Below are positions 7,893 through 16,600 of a stretch of DNA of 36,621 nucleotides, piece by piece. The notes below the pieces were generated by a model that worked only from the letters and a program-made list of their open reading frames with translations, was not told the origin of the DNA and did not search any database. The stretch is taken from assembly GCA_009784525.1 (NCBI GenBank), contig WRBM01000018.1, positions 1 through 36,621 on the forward strand, in the 5' to 3' direction. The DNA comes from Erysipelotrichales bacterium. GTDB lineage: Bacteria > Bacillota_I > Bacilli_A > Acholeplasmatales > WRBM01. Position numbers and translations under genes: made by a program. The first letter of the stretch is position 1. Each line of letters begins with the position of its first letter.

Positions 7893-8088
7893 TTTTATCG
7901 TTTTTAAGCAGCTTTTTTCGATCTGAAAGATAGTTTTTTCCTTTAAAACTTTGATTTTCAAACCGTTTTATGATAACATAATAAGCAAGTTGCATATTTC
8001 GACGTTTTAAGACAAGGCCCACATTTCTAACTAACGGCTATATCAACATTTTTATAATATCCCAAAGGATAATTTTTTTGAGGTGAGT

Positions 8089-8520
8089 ATGACAATAAGT
8101 GAAATAGCAAAGCTACTGTATACGTTTTGTGGTAATATGCAAAATGCCGAAATGTTTCTGCGCACTTTAGTAGAAAACATTATTGAAGCCGATGCCGAAA
8201 ATCCTTTAAAAGACTACAAAGACATTAGAAAAATTTATTCAGGCGCCCGTCCCTTGCCAAGAAAGATTGCTTCTTATATTTTAGGTAAAATTGATACAAC
8301 TCGTTTCATAGAATATCTTAATAATCTTAGTGATGACGCTACTGTTTATATTTGCGAAAAACTAAAAACAAAGGGTATTTATGTGCTGCCTGTCCATGTA
8401 GCAGAAAAATGTGCTGAATTATTTTTTAGCGCCATTAAAAAAATAGCTAATGTTAATAAAACCGAACAAGCACCTGAGCAAGAATGTCCTTATTGGGGCA
8501 CTTGTCTTTTAAAAAGATAA
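8089..8520 (+). CDS. Unknown 143-residue helical protein, divergent from the fibre operon
   Basis: The protein is helical and starts MTISEIAKLLYTFCGNMQNAE. It carries a conserved-looking block (DYKDIRKIYSGARPLPRKIA then SYILGKIDTTRFIEYLNNL) and ends with a small cysteine motif, ECPYWGTCLLKR. I do not recognise the family; it looks like a DNA- or protein-binding accessory domain of mobile elements, possibly the surviving N-terminal part of a longer protein. ATG 8089 is preferred over GTG 8083 because GAGG lies 5 bp before it. It is transcribed away from the fibre operon and shares the 275-bp intergenic region holding the TGCCCCA array. It could therefore encode the operon's regulator, but this is only suggested by position. 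Confidence 0.65.
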   Translation: MTISEIAKLLYTFCGNMQNAEMFLRTLVENIIEADAENPLKDYKDIRKIYSGARPLPRKIASYILGKIDTTRFIEYLNNLSDDATVYICEKLKTKGIYVLPVHVAEKCAELFFSAIKKIANVNKTEQAPEQECPYWGTCLLKR

Positions 8521-8564
8521 ATAGCAAAATGAAATTCCCCAATCTTAAAAAATAAAAAGTTAAG

Positions 8565-8587
8565 AAAAAAAGAGCCAAAATAGGCTC
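8565..8587 (-). terminator. Possible terminator (minus strand)
   Basis: GAGCC (8572-8576) pairs with GGCTC (8583-8587) around a six-base loop. On the minus strand the hairpin is followed by seven T. It would stop transcripts coming from the relic and regulator region before they reach the gene at 8089-8520. Confidence 0.45.
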
Positions 8588-8607
8588 CAAAATTTAAATT
8601 TATTTAT

Positions 8608-8671
8608 GAAAACAAAAGCGAAATAAATACGCTCTCGTTATTTATTTATAGCCTGTCGGAACAGGTTTTTT
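8608..8671 (-). mobile_element. Short relic of an IS605-type right end, overlapping a plus-strand terminator
   Basis: Bases 8611-8629 (AACAAAAGCGAAATAAATA) are identical to 35986-36004, the segment just beyond the tnpB gene at the right edge of the window, and GCT follows one base later in both. A 9-bp inverted repeat (8621-8629 with 8639-8647) follows. Next, CCTGT/ACAGG (8652-8656 and 8661-8665) plus T6 forms a possible plus-strand terminator for the 8089-8520 gene. No transposase coding sequence survives here. Confidence 0.4.
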
Positions 8672-8716
8672 CGTTTTAGATGAGCGCTATTTTGAAAATG
8701 CACTTTTCTATGCAAT

Positions 8717-8766
8717 AAAAAAAAGCACGGCAGCCGCTCCCGAATGCTTCATGGAGTGACCGCCGT
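8717..8766 (-). terminator. Strong hairpin terminator downstream of the AlbA-type regulator
   Basis: On the minus strand a GC-rich hairpin precedes T8 (A8 at 8717-8724). The outer pairs are ACGGC 8727-8731 with GCCGT 8762-8766, and the inner pairs CTCC 8737-8740 with GGAG 8753-8756. It lies 140 bp after the stop of the regulator at 8907. The GC content contrasts with the AT-rich surroundings, in line with an imported regulator. Confidence 0.6.
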
Positions 8767-8772
8767 ATATGT

Positions 8773-8880
8773 TTACATATTCGAAAGCTTTTTCATAATG
8801 CCCTCTGCCGATACCCACAATTTTTCGTAGTTATCTTGCAAGTCTTTAATATTTGCGGCGTAGATTCTGTGGATTGTTTA
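8773..8880 (-). pseudogene. Possible C-terminal remnant of an unknown gene
   Basis: This minus-strand frame reads IYAANIKDLQDNYEKLW then VSAEGIMKKLSNM and stop. It has an in-frame stop upstream and no start codon or ribosome site. Composition and helical pattern look like the tail of a real protein, and it sits directly before the GC-rich terminator. It may be a decayed last gene of the regulator's original operon. The rest of 8521-8906 holds only the relic and terminators listed separately. Confidence 0.3.
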
Positions 8881-8906
8881 GACATACGTGGTGTTTTCGC
8901 TGTGTG

Positions 8907-10193
8907 TTAATCAGCTAAAAAATACTTGCTATCTTCCTTGCCTGTACCTTCTTTTACAATTAAGCCTTCCTTTACCATTTCACGAATAATCGCATAGGCT
9001 CTTGTCTGTTTTACAGAAAGAATTTTCTGTACAAGTTCATTGGTGATAAAAGGATTGTGTTGCAAATATTCCAACACAGCCGTGTGCTGCGCCTTTGGTT
9101 TGTAGTTACCCTTTAGTGGATGGGCAAAATTCATATTTGGCAAGGTCAATACAAAAGCCCCGTGGGTAGCCTCTATACTCGGTTTTACATCTAGCCCATC
9201 ATAATACTGCATAATACGCCGGATTCCTGTTCCATACGCCTCAATATACTTTAGGCGATAAAACACATTGGCTAGTTTTTCATTGCGTGGCTGTGATACC
9301 CCTAAGAACAAATCCTCTTTTTGTAGCCCTGGCATAAGACCACCGAGTGATACAAATTCAATTCTGTCATCATAGAGGTTCACAATGATACTTCCGGAGA
9401 AAGCATAATCACGATGAATAATTGCATTTAATATTGCCTCACGAATGGCCTCTTCCGGGTAGTCGTACTGTTCAATGCGATCAAGCCTTGCAAATGTAGC
9501 TGAAAGATTGTTAGACAACTCAAGAAAATCGAAAGCTGAACGCATTTGTTTTAACACAGAGCCTGTCATTTCTTTGCGAGTTTTGAACTCGCCTTTTTTT
9601 GTGCCGGTGAATACGGCAAATTTTATCGTATGGGTGCATTGGTCAGACAAAAGTAGTCCTAAATTGGTGTACAGATCGTCAGCCCCAATAATCCCCAAGG
9701 TACGCATTTGATTTTTGCCAAACTCTAGTCCACTTCGCAAAAACTCATCTTCTGCGGAAGTGAAAGTCAACGCTTGAGTGAAAGAGCGTGTAGACTCAAA
9801 CTTATCGTCATCAGTTAGCTTAATCATCTCGCGTATTTGGTCAAAACTGGCTTGCGCAGTTGAAGAACCTTGCCGTACATAAACACCGGAGGGTTTCAGC
9901 CCTTTGTCCGCCAAAAAATACGGTTTATGCGTTCCTTCTCGTACCGTGATAATAATTTCATCATCCCCGATTTCGTAGGATACAAACATAGTGACATCGG
10001 GGAGTATACTGTCACGGACACTATTCGTGATTTGCGTTAGTGTTTCATCAATGCTTGACAGAGGATATCCATTGCCCTTGTTATCACGCCCCACATATAT
10101 CACGCCACCGTCGGAATTGGCAAAGGCTAATACCTCTTTTTTTATATCGGCTGTGTACTCTCGCTTGTATTCTACATAGCTGTTCTCGCTCAT
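8907..10193 (-). CDS. AlbA_2/Schlafen-type ATP-binding transcriptional regulator
   Basis: Domain order: an N-terminal AlbA_2 (Schlafen-like) domain at about residues 5-125 (VEYKREYTADIKKEVLAFAN, GGVIYVGRDNKG), and a helical middle. A HATPase_c_4 GHKL-like ATPase domain lies at about 245-345, with N-box REAILNAIIHRDY, SLGGLMPG and GTGIRRI. The C-terminal winged helix (about 365-428) ends KYFLAD. The length of 428 is normal for these putative regulators. Codon use and GC content are higher than in the flanking genes, suggesting recent transfer. The promoter region has a consensus sigma-A promoter overlapped by a palindrome containing GTGAAATGA, so autoregulation is likely. It is often found as mobile-element cargo; its targets are unknown. 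Confidence 0.85.
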   Translation of the reverse strand: MSENSYVEYKREYTADIKKEVLAFANSDGGVIYVGRDNKGNGYPLSSIDETLTQITNSVRDSILPDVTMFVSYEIGDDEIIITVREGTHKPYFLADKGLKPSGVYVRQGSSTAQASFDQIREMIKLTDDDKFESTRSFTQALTFTSAEDEFLRSGLEFGKNQMRTLGIIGADDLYTNLGLLLSDQCTHTIKFAVFTGTKKGEFKTRKEMTGSVLKQMRSAFDFLELSNNLSATFARLDRIEQYDYPEEAIREAILNAIIHRDYAFSGSIIVNLYDDRIEFVSLGGLMPGLQKEDLFLGVSQPRNEKLANVFYRLKYIEAYGTGIRRIMQYYDGLDVKPSIEATHGAFVLTLPNMNFAHPLKGNYKPKAQHTAVLEYLQHNPFITNELVQKILSVKQTRAYAIIREMVKEGLIVKEGTGKEDSKYFLAD

Positions 10194-10195
10194 GA

Positions 10196-10269
10196 TTTCA
10201 CCTTCATTTCACCTTTTCACAATTATATCACATCATTTCACTTTTTGCAAGTGGAATAGTGAAATGATG
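10196..10269 (-). promoter_or_regulatory. Sigma-A promoter with palindromic GTGAAATGA operator
   Basis: On the minus strand, TTGCAA (10245-10250), a 17-bp spacer and TATAAT (10222-10227) form a near-consensus promoter. A perfect 12-bp inverted repeat, CATCATTTCACT at 10231-10242 and AGTGAAATGATG at 10258-10269, places one arm in the spacer and the other just upstream of the -35. Further GTGAAAT copies lie between the -10 and the start codon. This fits autorepression by the regulator of 8907-10193. Confidence 0.7.
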
Positions 10270-10377
10270 GAATACGGCAGTGTTTGTTCCTATGATAATC
10301 ATTACGTTTTGAGCATTCATGCGGGGCTCTGTTGCAATGTTTAGCATGAATGTTCAGTGCAACAATCTTTCACAGGC

Positions 10378-10620
10378 TTAGTGCATATGCCACAAAATGT
10401 GAGCAATCACATCTACCGTCCAGCCGTTGCCTTGATACTACTTGTACAGTACCCATGTTTTACCGATTTTGAATTTAACGCCCATGCGATGGAAAGTTTA
10501 GAGGATAAAATCAGACTGTATAGCCCCGATTCATTGATGAGCCAACCAGCACGTTGCCCCAAGCTCGATAACGATTCGTTATTGAGTTTATTCTCCTCGC
10601 TACATCGTCCTTTAGTATCT
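10378..10620 (-). pseudogene. Decayed phage antirepressor (BRO-N joined to KilAC fragment)
   Basis: One minus-strand frame reads LGQRAGWLINESGLYSLILS then SKL, the core of the BRO-N domain of phage antirepressors (INESGLYSLI is highly characteristic). It then shifts frame into HRMGVKFKIGKTWVLYK, an in-frame TAG, and YQGNGWTVDVIAHILWHMH. This second part resembles the C-terminal KilAC/antirepressor region that normally carries VKFKxGxTWVLYQKY. The region between the two domains is deleted. The gene is therefore non-functional and marks an old prophage or conjugative element. The plus-strand frame across the same bases is a shadow. The rest of 10270-10777 holds a 9-bp inverted repeat (10314-10322 with 10344-10352) and nothing else I can identify. 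Confidence 0.6.
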
Positions 10621-10707
10621 TGCTTGAATTTGTATAGCCTAAAATTTTTGTTACATCCCTTTTTAGTGGGCTAAAAAATGAAAATTTGATATGAAATATC
10701 GGAATAA

Positions 10708-10765
10708 AAGAAAAAGGAAACCGTAAATTATTCAGCGTTTATTTCTAAACTCTAAATAATTACAG
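10708..10765 (-). terminator. Possible terminator of the giant surface-protein gene
   Basis: On the minus strand, imperfect complementary arms (plus strand 10722-10732 and 10755-10765, CGTAAATTATT with AATAATTACAG, one base bulged) are followed by a T-rich tract. It lies 13 bp beyond the stop at 10778. The stem is AT-rich, so the call is weak. Confidence 0.35.
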
Positions 10766-10777
10766 CCCCTTTGTGTA

Positions 10778-13700
10778 TTAACTTGTTCTTCTAAGCGTTC
10801 TGCGTGCTCTTAATTTGAAGACAACAACTAAGATGATTGCTGCAGCGATCCATAGTATCGCAATAACACTAATAATTAAGCGCCATGGTAAACCGTTAGA
10901 AGCTGTGCTCTGCCAAGAAGCAGTTAAAGTAAGGTTTTCTGTTATGCTATCACCTTCAAGACCATGCCAACCTAAGAAATTATAACCAGCTCTTTGTGGT
11001 ACTGATAAGCCAATTAAAGCAATACTAGTGCCAAGAGCTACTTTACGACTATAATTAATATTCATTTCATGACAAATAAAGTGAATAGTCACAAATTGGT
11101 TTGTAGCATTAACATATGTAGCTGTTAAAGTAATATTTTCAGTAACAGTCATATCGCTTATATAACCTGCCCAACCAACAAAGGTCTGGCCGGAAATTGA
11201 TGGCGCAAGTGGAAACAATGTCGCTATTGGTGTGCCAACTGGAACTCTATAACTTCTAAGTACGACAGTACCAAGCGCATCTTCATAGACAAAGTCTACT
11301 GTGCGCAATACATTTTCCGCAAATAAAGCTGTAAAGACTAAATCCGATGTGACAGTTTGATTAATATTTGTAAAACCACTCCAACCGATAAAGGCTCTGC
11401 CTACTAATATTGGATTAGCCGGTAATAAGGCGGAAATAGCTGTTCCTTTCGCAACGTTTAGATGTTCAGAAATAATACTGCCATAAATTGTTCTGAAAGT
11501 TACCGTAAAGTGTTCAATTGTTTCAGCCATATAAATAGCTCTAAACTGATGATTACTGCTTACAGTTTGACCCGGATGAAATCCCTCCCAACGAACAAAG
11601 ACTCTGCCAGGAATTATTGGCGCTGATTCAGGACTGATAATTAATGAACCAAATTCTTGCAAATTAATACCTGTATTTAGTACAGTTATGCCATCTTCCG
11701 CTAAAAATGAAACTTCATAAATATTAATTGTCCATTGCGCTCTTAAGATAATTATGTTAGAATCTAAGTTGCTAATGTTAAGTAAATCCATCGCAACAGA
11801 GTTAGCCGCAATTAATTGATTATCAGCTGTCAGCCAGCCTGAAAAGCTAAATCCAACTAAATTGAAAGCATTATTGGCAATAAACGAAACTTCATCAAAC
11901 TCATGATTCGAATTTGGCATTGTACCTCTGATATTATGATTTGAGTTTATTGGTCTGTTTGCTTCATAAATTATCGTATAGACAATTGGTGTAAATAAAG
12001 CATAGAAGTTTTTATTACCAATTGAACCTGCTTCAATCGCCAGCGAACCAACTTCTGTTTGGTGATCTGAATCACTATACCAGCCAACAAAAGTATAACC
12101 TCTTAAGGAAAGTGGAGCTAAAGAAATATTCGAACTTTCGATATTAAATTCTGTTGGATTTGGATTAGTAATTCCTGAAAGAGTTCTGCCTCTTGTACTA
12201 TTAAAGCTAAAATTGACGCTAAAACTTATTGGTGTAAATAAGGCATAGAAAGCTTTATTACCAATCGAACCTTCAGAAATTACTACGCCGTTTGCTTCAA
12301 TTAAATGCGATGAATCTAAGAACCAACCACTAAAGTTATAACCAGCTATTGATGGATTAAATAAAGTAATATCTAAGCTTTCAATCGTGAAACTGTGCGG
12401 ATTTACATGAATTACATTATTTAAATTTAATCCTGAAGAACTATTAAATCTATAACTTATCTGATAATCAATCGGGTTGAACAGTGCATAAAGGCTTTGA
12501 TTTCCAACTGAACCATTCGAAATAGCAGTAATGCTTAATGTATGAATAGCATCTAAGAACCAGCCGATGAAATCATAACCAGCAAGCGAAAGGTTTGTTA
12601 ATTCAATAGTAGCAGTTTCAACATTAAACTCATCTGGATTTGGATTGTTAATTCCTGAAAGAGTTCTTCCGCTTGTACTATGAAAATTAAAACTTATATT
12701 ATAAGTGATGGGACTGAATAAACCGTAAAAACTAATATTTCCTAAAGAGCCCGAATAAATTGCTACTTTGCTTATTGGCAATAAGTGTTCATCATCAAAG
12801 AACCAACCAATAAAATTATAACCCGCTAATGATGGATTTGCTAAACTAATATCTTCAGATTCGATATTAAAAAGACTATAATTGCTATTTGTAACATTAG
12901 ATAAAGATAGTCCTGATGAACTATTAAAGATATAAGTAATGCTAAAGTTAATCGGACTGAATAAAGCATAAAATGTTCGATTACCAATTGAACCTTCTAA
13001 AATACCCAAAGCCTCTAACTGGTGCGAAGCATCTAGAAACCAACCAACAAAATCATAACCGGCAAGTGTTGGTTTGCCTAAGATAATATCTTTAGTTTCA
13101 ATAGTGAAATCTAAAGGATTATCATTAGTCACATTGTTCAGTATTATGCCACTTGTACTATGAAAGTGATATTCGATTTCAAAGGTTAATGGACTGAATA
13201 AAGCATAGAAGCTTTTATTACCAGTAGATCCTTCTAAGATTGCGACTCCGCTTACAGATATTAAGTGTTCAGCATCTAAAAACCAACCAATAAATTTATA
13301 GCCAGCTAGCGATGGATTTACTAAAGTAATATCTTCTGACTCAATATTAAAGGTGCCAGGATTATTATTAGTAACTCCGCTCAGGACTCTGCCGCTTTCA
13401 CTATGGAAAAGATAATTTATCTCAAAACTTCTTGGTATAAATAAAGCATAGAAGGTTCTGTTTCCGATTGATCCTTGGTTAATAGCCGCAGCTTTTATCG
13501 GCAATAAATGTGATGCATCGAAAAACCAGCCGATAAAATCATAATCATCAAGAGTTGGCTCTAATAAAACAATAGATAATGATTCAATATTGAAAATAAT
13601 TGGATTCAAATTATTGACATTAGTTAAAGCTATACCTGATGTACTATGAAAAACATAGTTAATATCATAATTAATTGGCGCAAACAAAGCATAGAAACTT

Positions 13701-16090
13701 CTATTTCCAATTGAGCCTGATTCAATCGCAATGCCAGTTATTTCGATTAAATGAGCGCTATCTAAGAACCAGCCAACAAAATCATAACCAGCAAGCGCAA
13801 GACTAGCTAGAGAAATATCTGCCGCTTCAATATTAAAGCTATCTGGATTTGCATTAACTATTCCCGTTAATGTTTTTCCGCTAGTGCTATGAAAGTTATA
13901 GTTAATGTCATAAGTAATAACTGCAAATAATGCATAGAAGCTTTTATTTCCTGTTGATCCAAACTCAATCGCAACACCAGTTAAAGCTTGAGTATGCGCT
14001 GGGTCTAAGAACCAGCCAACAAAATCATAACCAGCAAGTGAAGGATTGCTTAAACTGATATCTGCTGAATCAAAGTTGTAGCTACTTGGATTTGGATTTG
14101 TGACACCTGTAAGGACTTCACCTGTTTTGCTATTAAAATAATAAAATATTTGATATGTAGCTACTGACCAGACAGCCCATAATTCTATATCACCTGTTGT
14201 TCCTAAATTAATAGCACTAATACTTGGTCCGTTTTCTGTTAATGACCAATGACTGAAGACAAAACCTGTGATATTACCACTTGGTTTCAGTAATAAAATG
14301 TTATCAAACATTGTAAAACTTTCAGGATTCAAAGAATTATCAGCACCAGAAAGCAGATTACGGTAAGTAATACTATAAACCATTGGGTTTACAGTAACGA
14401 TAACATCAATATTTTCTGTTACTTCCGAAAGTTCGAGCCAAAAACCACTAGGCATTCCCTTTTCAAGTTGCGACCACCAGGCTCGATAACTAACACCCGC
14501 CAAAGTTATGACCGAACTTGCTTGTTCATTTTCAGCTACTGTTATTAATACACCATTAATGTTCACTTGACTAATAAATTGACCAGTTTCTACTGTTATC
14601 TCAAATGAAATATTATTAGTTCTATTGATTTCTGTTCTAAACGAGTCCGCTCTTACTACTCCCATTGAAGGTGCGATAATTGTTCCATTTTTCGCTAAAT
14701 CATTCGTAAGTGAAATATTAACACTACTCATAAGCGTGCGCATTTCCTGATAACTGGCAAATCTTAAACGCTGGAAATCAGCATGGCTTGAGTCGTTATT
14801 CGTTCTCATAAAGAATAAAAGATCAAGATTACGATTATTTAAATGTTCATTCATTACCCAAGCATTTAGCATTTCTACTACACAATTTGTTCTTTGAATT
14901 AATAAATCATCTAATAATACAGTATTTGCAGTCGGTGACTGAAGAGTTCCTGTAAAGAAAGTACCAGCACTACCAAAATGCGCAAAATCAGAACGTGCTC
15001 CAGAACCAGCACCACTTATTACATTAATATTATTATCCGAATTTCTTAACCAATAACTATAAGAAATTAAACCATTCCCATGAAGTCCAGCGATTCCGCC
15101 TACCCAACGTGTAGCGCTTGTTGAAGTGATAATTCCTGCACTATAACAGTTTAGAATATAACCGTTATTGCTGCCAACAATTCCACCAGCTCTTCCGGCT
15201 GTGCTTAAGGAATCAGCAGTAACATTGCCAAGATTAATGCTATTAATAACGGTTGCGCCTTGCATCAGTTGACCAACAATGCCACCAGCATCAGCTGTAC
15301 TAGTTGTAGAGTAACCATTTATTACACCGCTATTTAAAGTATTAGCAATTCTGTTACTTACAGTCCCAGCAACACCACCGATGAATATTGGTGTTATAAA
15401 GGCATTTCCTCCAGAATTATCAGTTATCCCTCTTGCCGTGACTGTTCCTTGATTTGTGCTGTTTAAGATTGTGCTTGCATAACCAGCAATCCCACCAACA
15501 AATCCAGCATTATGATTTACTCTATATAAAAAGACATCTACCTCGTTTGTAGAATTATAAATAAGCGTATCTTGACCATAACCAACAATTCCGCCTACAA
15601 AGTTTCTAGCACGCACAAATCCATAGCTAAGCGTTAAGTTCTTAATTGTCGCTCCACTTGTAAATCCAAACAAACCTTGATTATCTGATTGATTTGCGAT
15701 ATAAAGACCTTTTACTTGATAACCATTTCCATTAAAAGTCCCTATAAATGGTCTGGCATTCTCATTTGCATCAAAACCAATCGGTATCCAGGAATTAGCT
15801 GGCGCAGTCTCGCTCCAGTTTTCCCAGCCATTTGTCTCATTTAAAATAATATTATCGATTAGTATAAAATGAGCATTGGCATGATTAATATAGCCATTTC
15901 CGCTGTTTACTTCTTGCGCAAGATAGGCTAATTGCGGTGCGTTAGCAATTTGCCAAGGATTATTGGCTGTCCCATTTCCGCCTGCAAATTCAGTTGCGAT
16001 TAATCCCGGACCGCCATATTCTTGTGATACACACATATTTGTGACCGCAAGAAAGGCCACTGTTATAAATAACGAAACAATATATCTCAT
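10778..16090 (-). CDS. Giant repeat surface protein with GLUG-like region and Flg_new/InlB repeats
   Basis: This 1770-residue protein starts with a signal peptide (MRYIVSLFITVAFLAVTNMC). Residues ~25-360 are a beta-helix-like region with glycine-rich GLUG-type motifs (GGIVGYG, GGIAGYA, GGIVGQL, GGIAGLHG). A linker follows, then about nine 79-82-residue Listeria-Bacteroides (Flg_new) repeats with the cores FHSTSG and GYDFVGWFLD and the ending FYALFxPI. Four shorter InlB-B-like repeats with the core FxGWxG follow. A membrane helix near 1732-1757 and an Arg-rich tail (KLRARRTLRRTS) anchor it; there is no LPXTG. AAGGAGAG precedes ATG 16090. The predicted role is adhesion or interaction at the cell surface, by analogy with families carrying these repeats; the ligand is unknown. 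Confidence 0.85.
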   Translation of the reverse strand: MRYIVSLFITVAFLAVTNMCVSQEYGGPGLIATEFAGGNGTANNPWQIANAPQLAYLAQEVNSGNGYINHANAHFILIDNIILNETNGWENWSETAPANSWIPIGFDANENARPFIGTFNGNGYQVKGLYIANQSDNQGLFGFTSGATIKNLTLSYGFVRARNFVGGIVGYGQDTLIYNSTNEVDVFLYRVNHNAGFVGGIAGYASTILNSTNQGTVTARGITDNSGGNAFITPIFIGGVAGTVSNRIANTLNSGVINGYSTTSTADAGGIVGQLMQGATVINSINLGNVTADSLSTAGRAGGIVGSNNGYILNCYSAGIITSTSATRWVGGIAGLHGNGLISYSYWLRNSDNNINVISGAGSGARSDFAHFGSAGTFFTGTLQSPTANTVLLDDLLIQRTNCVVEMLNAWVMNEHLNNRNLDLLFFMRTNNDSSHADFQRLRFASYQEMRTLMSSVNISLTNDLAKNGTIIAPSMGVVRADSFRTEINRTNNISFEITVETGQFISQVNINGVLITVAENEQASSVITLAGVSYRAWWSQLEKGMPSGFWLELSEVTENIDVIVTVNPMVYSITYRNLLSGADNSLNPESFTMFDNILLLKPSGNITGFVFSHWSLTENGPSISAINLGTTGDIELWAVWSVATYQIFYYFNSKTGEVLTGVTNPNPSSYNFDSADISLSNPSLAGYDFVGWFLDPAHTQALTGVAIEFGSTGNKSFYALFAVITYDINYNFHSTSGKTLTGIVNANPDSFNIEAADISLASLALAGYDFVGWFLDSAHLIEITGIAIESGSIGNRSFYALFAPINYDINYVFHSTSGIALTNVNNLNPIIFNIESLSIVLLEPTLDDYDFIGWFFDASHLLPIKAAAINQGSIGNRTFYALFIPRSFEINYLFHSESGRVLSGVTNNNPGTFNIESEDITLVNPSLAGYKFIGWFLDAEHLISVSGVAILEGSTGNKSFYALFSPLTFEIEYHFHSTSGIILNNVTNDNPLDFTIETKDIILGKPTLAGYDFVGWFLDASHQLEALGILEGSIGNRTFYALFSPINFSITYIFNSSSGLSLSNVTNSNYSLFNIESEDISLANPSLAGYNFIGWFFDDEHLLPISKVAIYSGSLGNISFYGLFSPITYNISFNFHSTSGRTLSGINNPNPDEFNVETATIELTNLSLAGYDFIGWFLDAIHTLSITAISNGSVGNQSLYALFNPIDYQISYRFNSSSGLNLNNVIHVNPHSFTIESLDITLFNPSIAGYNFSGWFLDSSHLIEANGVVISEGSIGNKAFYALFTPISFSVNFSFNSTRGRTLSGITNPNPTEFNIESSNISLAPLSLRGYTFVGWYSDSDHQTEVGSLAIEAGSIGNKNFYALFTPIVYTIIYEANRPINSNHNIRGTMPNSNHEFDEVSFIANNAFNLVGFSFSGWLTADNQLIAANSVAMDLLNISNLDSNIIILRAQWTINIYEVSFLAEDGITVLNTGINLQEFGSLIISPESAPIIPGRVFVRWEGFHPGQTVSSNHQFRAIYMAETIEHFTVTFRTIYGSIISEHLNVAKGTAISALLPANPILVGRAFIGWSGFTNINQTVTSDLVFTALFAENVLRTVDFVYEDALGTVVLRSYRVPVGTPIATLFPLAPSISGQTFVGWAGYISDMTVTENITLTATYVNATNQFVTIHFICHEMNINYSRKVALGTSIALIGLSVPQRAGYNFLGWHGLEGDSITENLTLTASWQSTASNGLPWRLIISVIAILWIAAAIILVVVFKLRARRTLRRTS
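11985..14165 (-). repeat. Nine tandem ~240-bp Flg_new repeats inside the giant surface gene
   Basis: The block encodes nine successive units of 79-82 residues, each with a GYxFxGWF core and an ending NxxFYALFxPI. Units are clearly homologous but diverged at the DNA level, so the array is old. Two units (the fifth and seventh) are a few residues short just before the GSxGN motif. Confidence 0.8.
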
Positions 16091-16168
16091 GTATTCTCTC
16101 TCCTTAGAATCATTTTTATTTTTTTAATAACTATTGCGCCAAGCCCCTAACCTAGCGCAGTATCAATT

Positions 16169-16189
16169 ATTATACAATAGGAATATTCC
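16169..16189 (-). promoter_or_regulatory. Possible -10 and palindrome upstream of the giant surface gene
   Basis: TATAAT (16169-16174, minus strand) lies about 80 bp before the start at 16090, next to a perfect 10-bp palindrome GGAATATTCC (16180-16189). No good -35 is seen 17 bp upstream. The palindrome could be an operator; chance is possible in AT-rich DNA. Confidence 0.35.
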
Positions 16190-16375
16190 GATTTTATACC
16201 TAATTCGTTCGACAAAAATCTGCGCACAAATCATACTTTATTAATAAAAATAATTCAAAAGATTTTGCATTTTTTAAAGAAATATAACACGAATAGCTTG
16301 TATCTATAATAAAAAGGACATTTATTTTATTAATTAAATTTAGTTACAATATTGTAGAATAAAGCAAATTAAAAC

Positions 16376-16404
16376 AGAAAAAAATCCCCCTTTATTAGGG
16401 GATT
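16376..16404 (-). terminator. Terminator (minus strand) 320 bp after the lipoprotein gene
   Basis: AATCCCC (16383-16389) and GGGGATT (16398-16404) form a stem. On the minus strand it runs into T7 (A-run 16378-16384). It ends transcription coming from the lipoprotein gene and the IS relic before the giant surface gene's promoter. Confidence 0.65.
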
Positions 16405-16600
16405 TTGTCAATTATAAACAGACGAAATTCATAAAGAAAATCGGCATAAATCAAATCTTCACAAGATCTACAGATAATAGTAAGCGAGTTTTAAAACCCA
16501 GACAAAAGAAAAAGGTCAAAACCTTTCTAGGATTTAACCCTTAATGCAAAAGCCAAACTCTTGAGTCAAATCATGAACTTAAGGAACTTGACAAACTGGC

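Noticed and set aside
8496-8510. A further TGGGGCA at about 8496
   Set aside because: It is a single copy inside the coding sequence (Tyr-Trp-Gly-Thr-Cys codons), without phasing or promoter, so it is taken as chance.
8611-8647. AAATAAATA/TATTTATTT hairpin as a regulatory RNA
   Set aside because: The arms are pure A/T in a very AT-rich stretch and part of the IS-end relic; nothing else supports an RNA gene.
10357-10674. Plus-strand frame of 105 codons
   Set aside because: The minus strand shows antirepressor motifs (INESGLYSLI, VKFKIGKTWVLY) over the same bases, so the plus frame is a shadow of that relic. It has no ribosome site.
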